From assembly GCA_021820405.1 (NCBI GenBank), contig JAKADQ010000004.1:1-37817 (forward strand): DNA of 37,817 bases, read 5' to 3'. The DNA comes from Thermoplasmata archaeon (lineage in GTDB: Archaea > Thermoplasmatota > Thermoplasmata > Thermoplasmatales > Thermoplasmataceae). Position numbers and translations under genes: made by a program. The stretch's first letter is position 1, and each line of letters opens with the position of its first letter. The notes under the pieces are model-generated. The model ran no database searches. It was not told the origin of the DNA and was given only the letters and a program-made list of their open reading frames with translations. This document shows, piece by piece, positions 36,756-37,817 of the stretch.

Positions 36756-37373
36756 TTAAATTTTTATGGGAGCTCTATTTTTCGATGTTCTGCTTTCATA
36801 TGATGTAATTATTTTGACCAGTTCCTTTCCTGTTTCTGTTAATCTATATACATTTAAGGACCTAAGTGAAAACTGCATTTTGACGAGATTCGACGCCTCT
36901 AGAATTCTTATGTTTCTGTCAACCTCTTTCCAGTCAGTATTTGTAATCTTTACAATTTCATTTCTCAGTTTTGGCGTTTCCAGTGCCTGCATTATTGCAA
37001 GCCTCCTTGGTCCTCCACGGCTGGAAAATATCCTGTATATGTCCCGATCAAAACCTTCTTTGTCGATCATTTTTCTAAGTGTTCCATTAAATTGAAGCCT
37101 TTTTGTTGATATGATTTCATATACAGTTAAAACCCAGCCAAGTATTCCAATGTAGATTGTAACAGCTAATAAGGATCTACTTATATCATCTCTGGATTCA
37201 GCTGGTCCAGCATATAAGCCATACGAACCCAGTACTGATAGGTTTTTCATTGTGAGAAAGAGAAAGATTGCATATAGAGAGACTATCGCAGAAATAGCGG
37301 CTAAGATCAATATTTTTGCATGTTCCCTCTTCACGTTGTTTTCAGTTCTACCTTTTATATTAACATTTCCCAT
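36756..37373 (-). CDS. Membrane-anchored winged-helix regulator
   Basis: Two N-terminal TM helices followed by RRLAIMQALETPKLRNEIVKITNTDWKEVDRNIRILEASNLVKM...VYRLTETGKELV. Confidence 0.75.
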   Translation of the reverse strand: MGNVNIKGRTENNVKREHAKILILAAISAIVSLYAIFLFLTMKNLSVLGSYGLYAGPAESRDDISRSLLAVTIYIGILGWVLTVYEIISTKRLQFNGTLRKMIDKEGFDRDIYRIFSSRGGPRRLAIMQALETPKLRNEIVKITNTDWKEVDRNIRILEASNLVKMQFSLRSLNVYRLTETGKELVKIITSYESRTSKNRAPIKI

Positions 37374-37416
37374 ATTCTATGGGAAATCCGTCTATATCTG
37401 TTATCGATACTATACT

Positions 37417-37817
37417 ATGAACATGAAGGTAGTGTATGCTTTGATTATATCATCGATGATCATGGTCTCTGGAATAGCTACCTTGCTGCATGTGGATACG
37501 AGCCAAATCACAGGTCATAATCCTTCCTTTTCTGACCTGAAAACGGGCGCACACATCATGATTACAGAAAAGGACACAAAAATGCTCGGAGGGGCCATGA
37601 TAACAAGTTTCAAGAATAATGGATACTATGCAGTCATTTACAATCTGTATCTGCCGATTACATCTATTATTACAGGAAGCTGGATTTCTTCGGTTAACTC
37701 ATTGGTATGGATAGAGGGGGTAAATGAGGCATATATGGAAGCTCCATATCCACATTCTACACAGGGTTACCTCAACCAGTCTCTTTTACCGGGAAATTAT
37801 AAATTGATTTTTGGAGG
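37417..37817 (+). CDS. Secreted hypothetical protein, truncated by the window end
   Basis: MNMKVVYALIISSMIMVSGIATLLHVDTSQITGHNPSF... open to the last base with signal-peptide-like start; not in the supplied ORF track. Confidence 0.6.
   Translation, partial: MNMKVVYALIISSMIMVSGIATLLHVDTSQITGHNPSFSDLKTGAHIMITEKDTKMLGGAMITSFKNNGYYAVIYNLYLPITSIITGSWISSVNSLVWIEGVNEAYMEAPYPHSTQGYLNQSLLPGNYKLIFG

Overview
Archaeal window, probably Thermoplasmata/Thermoplasmatales-like (AT-rich, leaderless-looking starts, L15e, surface protein with repeated 'FTExxLPxGxxW' modules); the lineage is inferred, not tested. Positions ~0.35-27 kb look accessory: IS remnants, a five-member divergent family of ~310-325 aa proteins, a 1262-aa repeat surface protein, a decayed TnpB locus, and a cassette of a 1061-aa STAND-like P-loop protein plus a 1039-aa protein that appears to fuse a Ser/Thr-type protein kinase to a SAMHD1/dGTPase-like HD phosphohydrolase. 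A tRNA-Ser(UGA) at 27067-27146 lies at the boundary with mostly conserved genes (GNAT, L15e, MFS/MarR, YcaQ-like, cupin, SpoIIM-like, zinc-binding proteins, dapB). The main candidate for an undescribed system is the STAND + kinase-HD cassette (18.4-25.3 kb). All assignments come from reading the sequence and recognising motifs; no database search was run.
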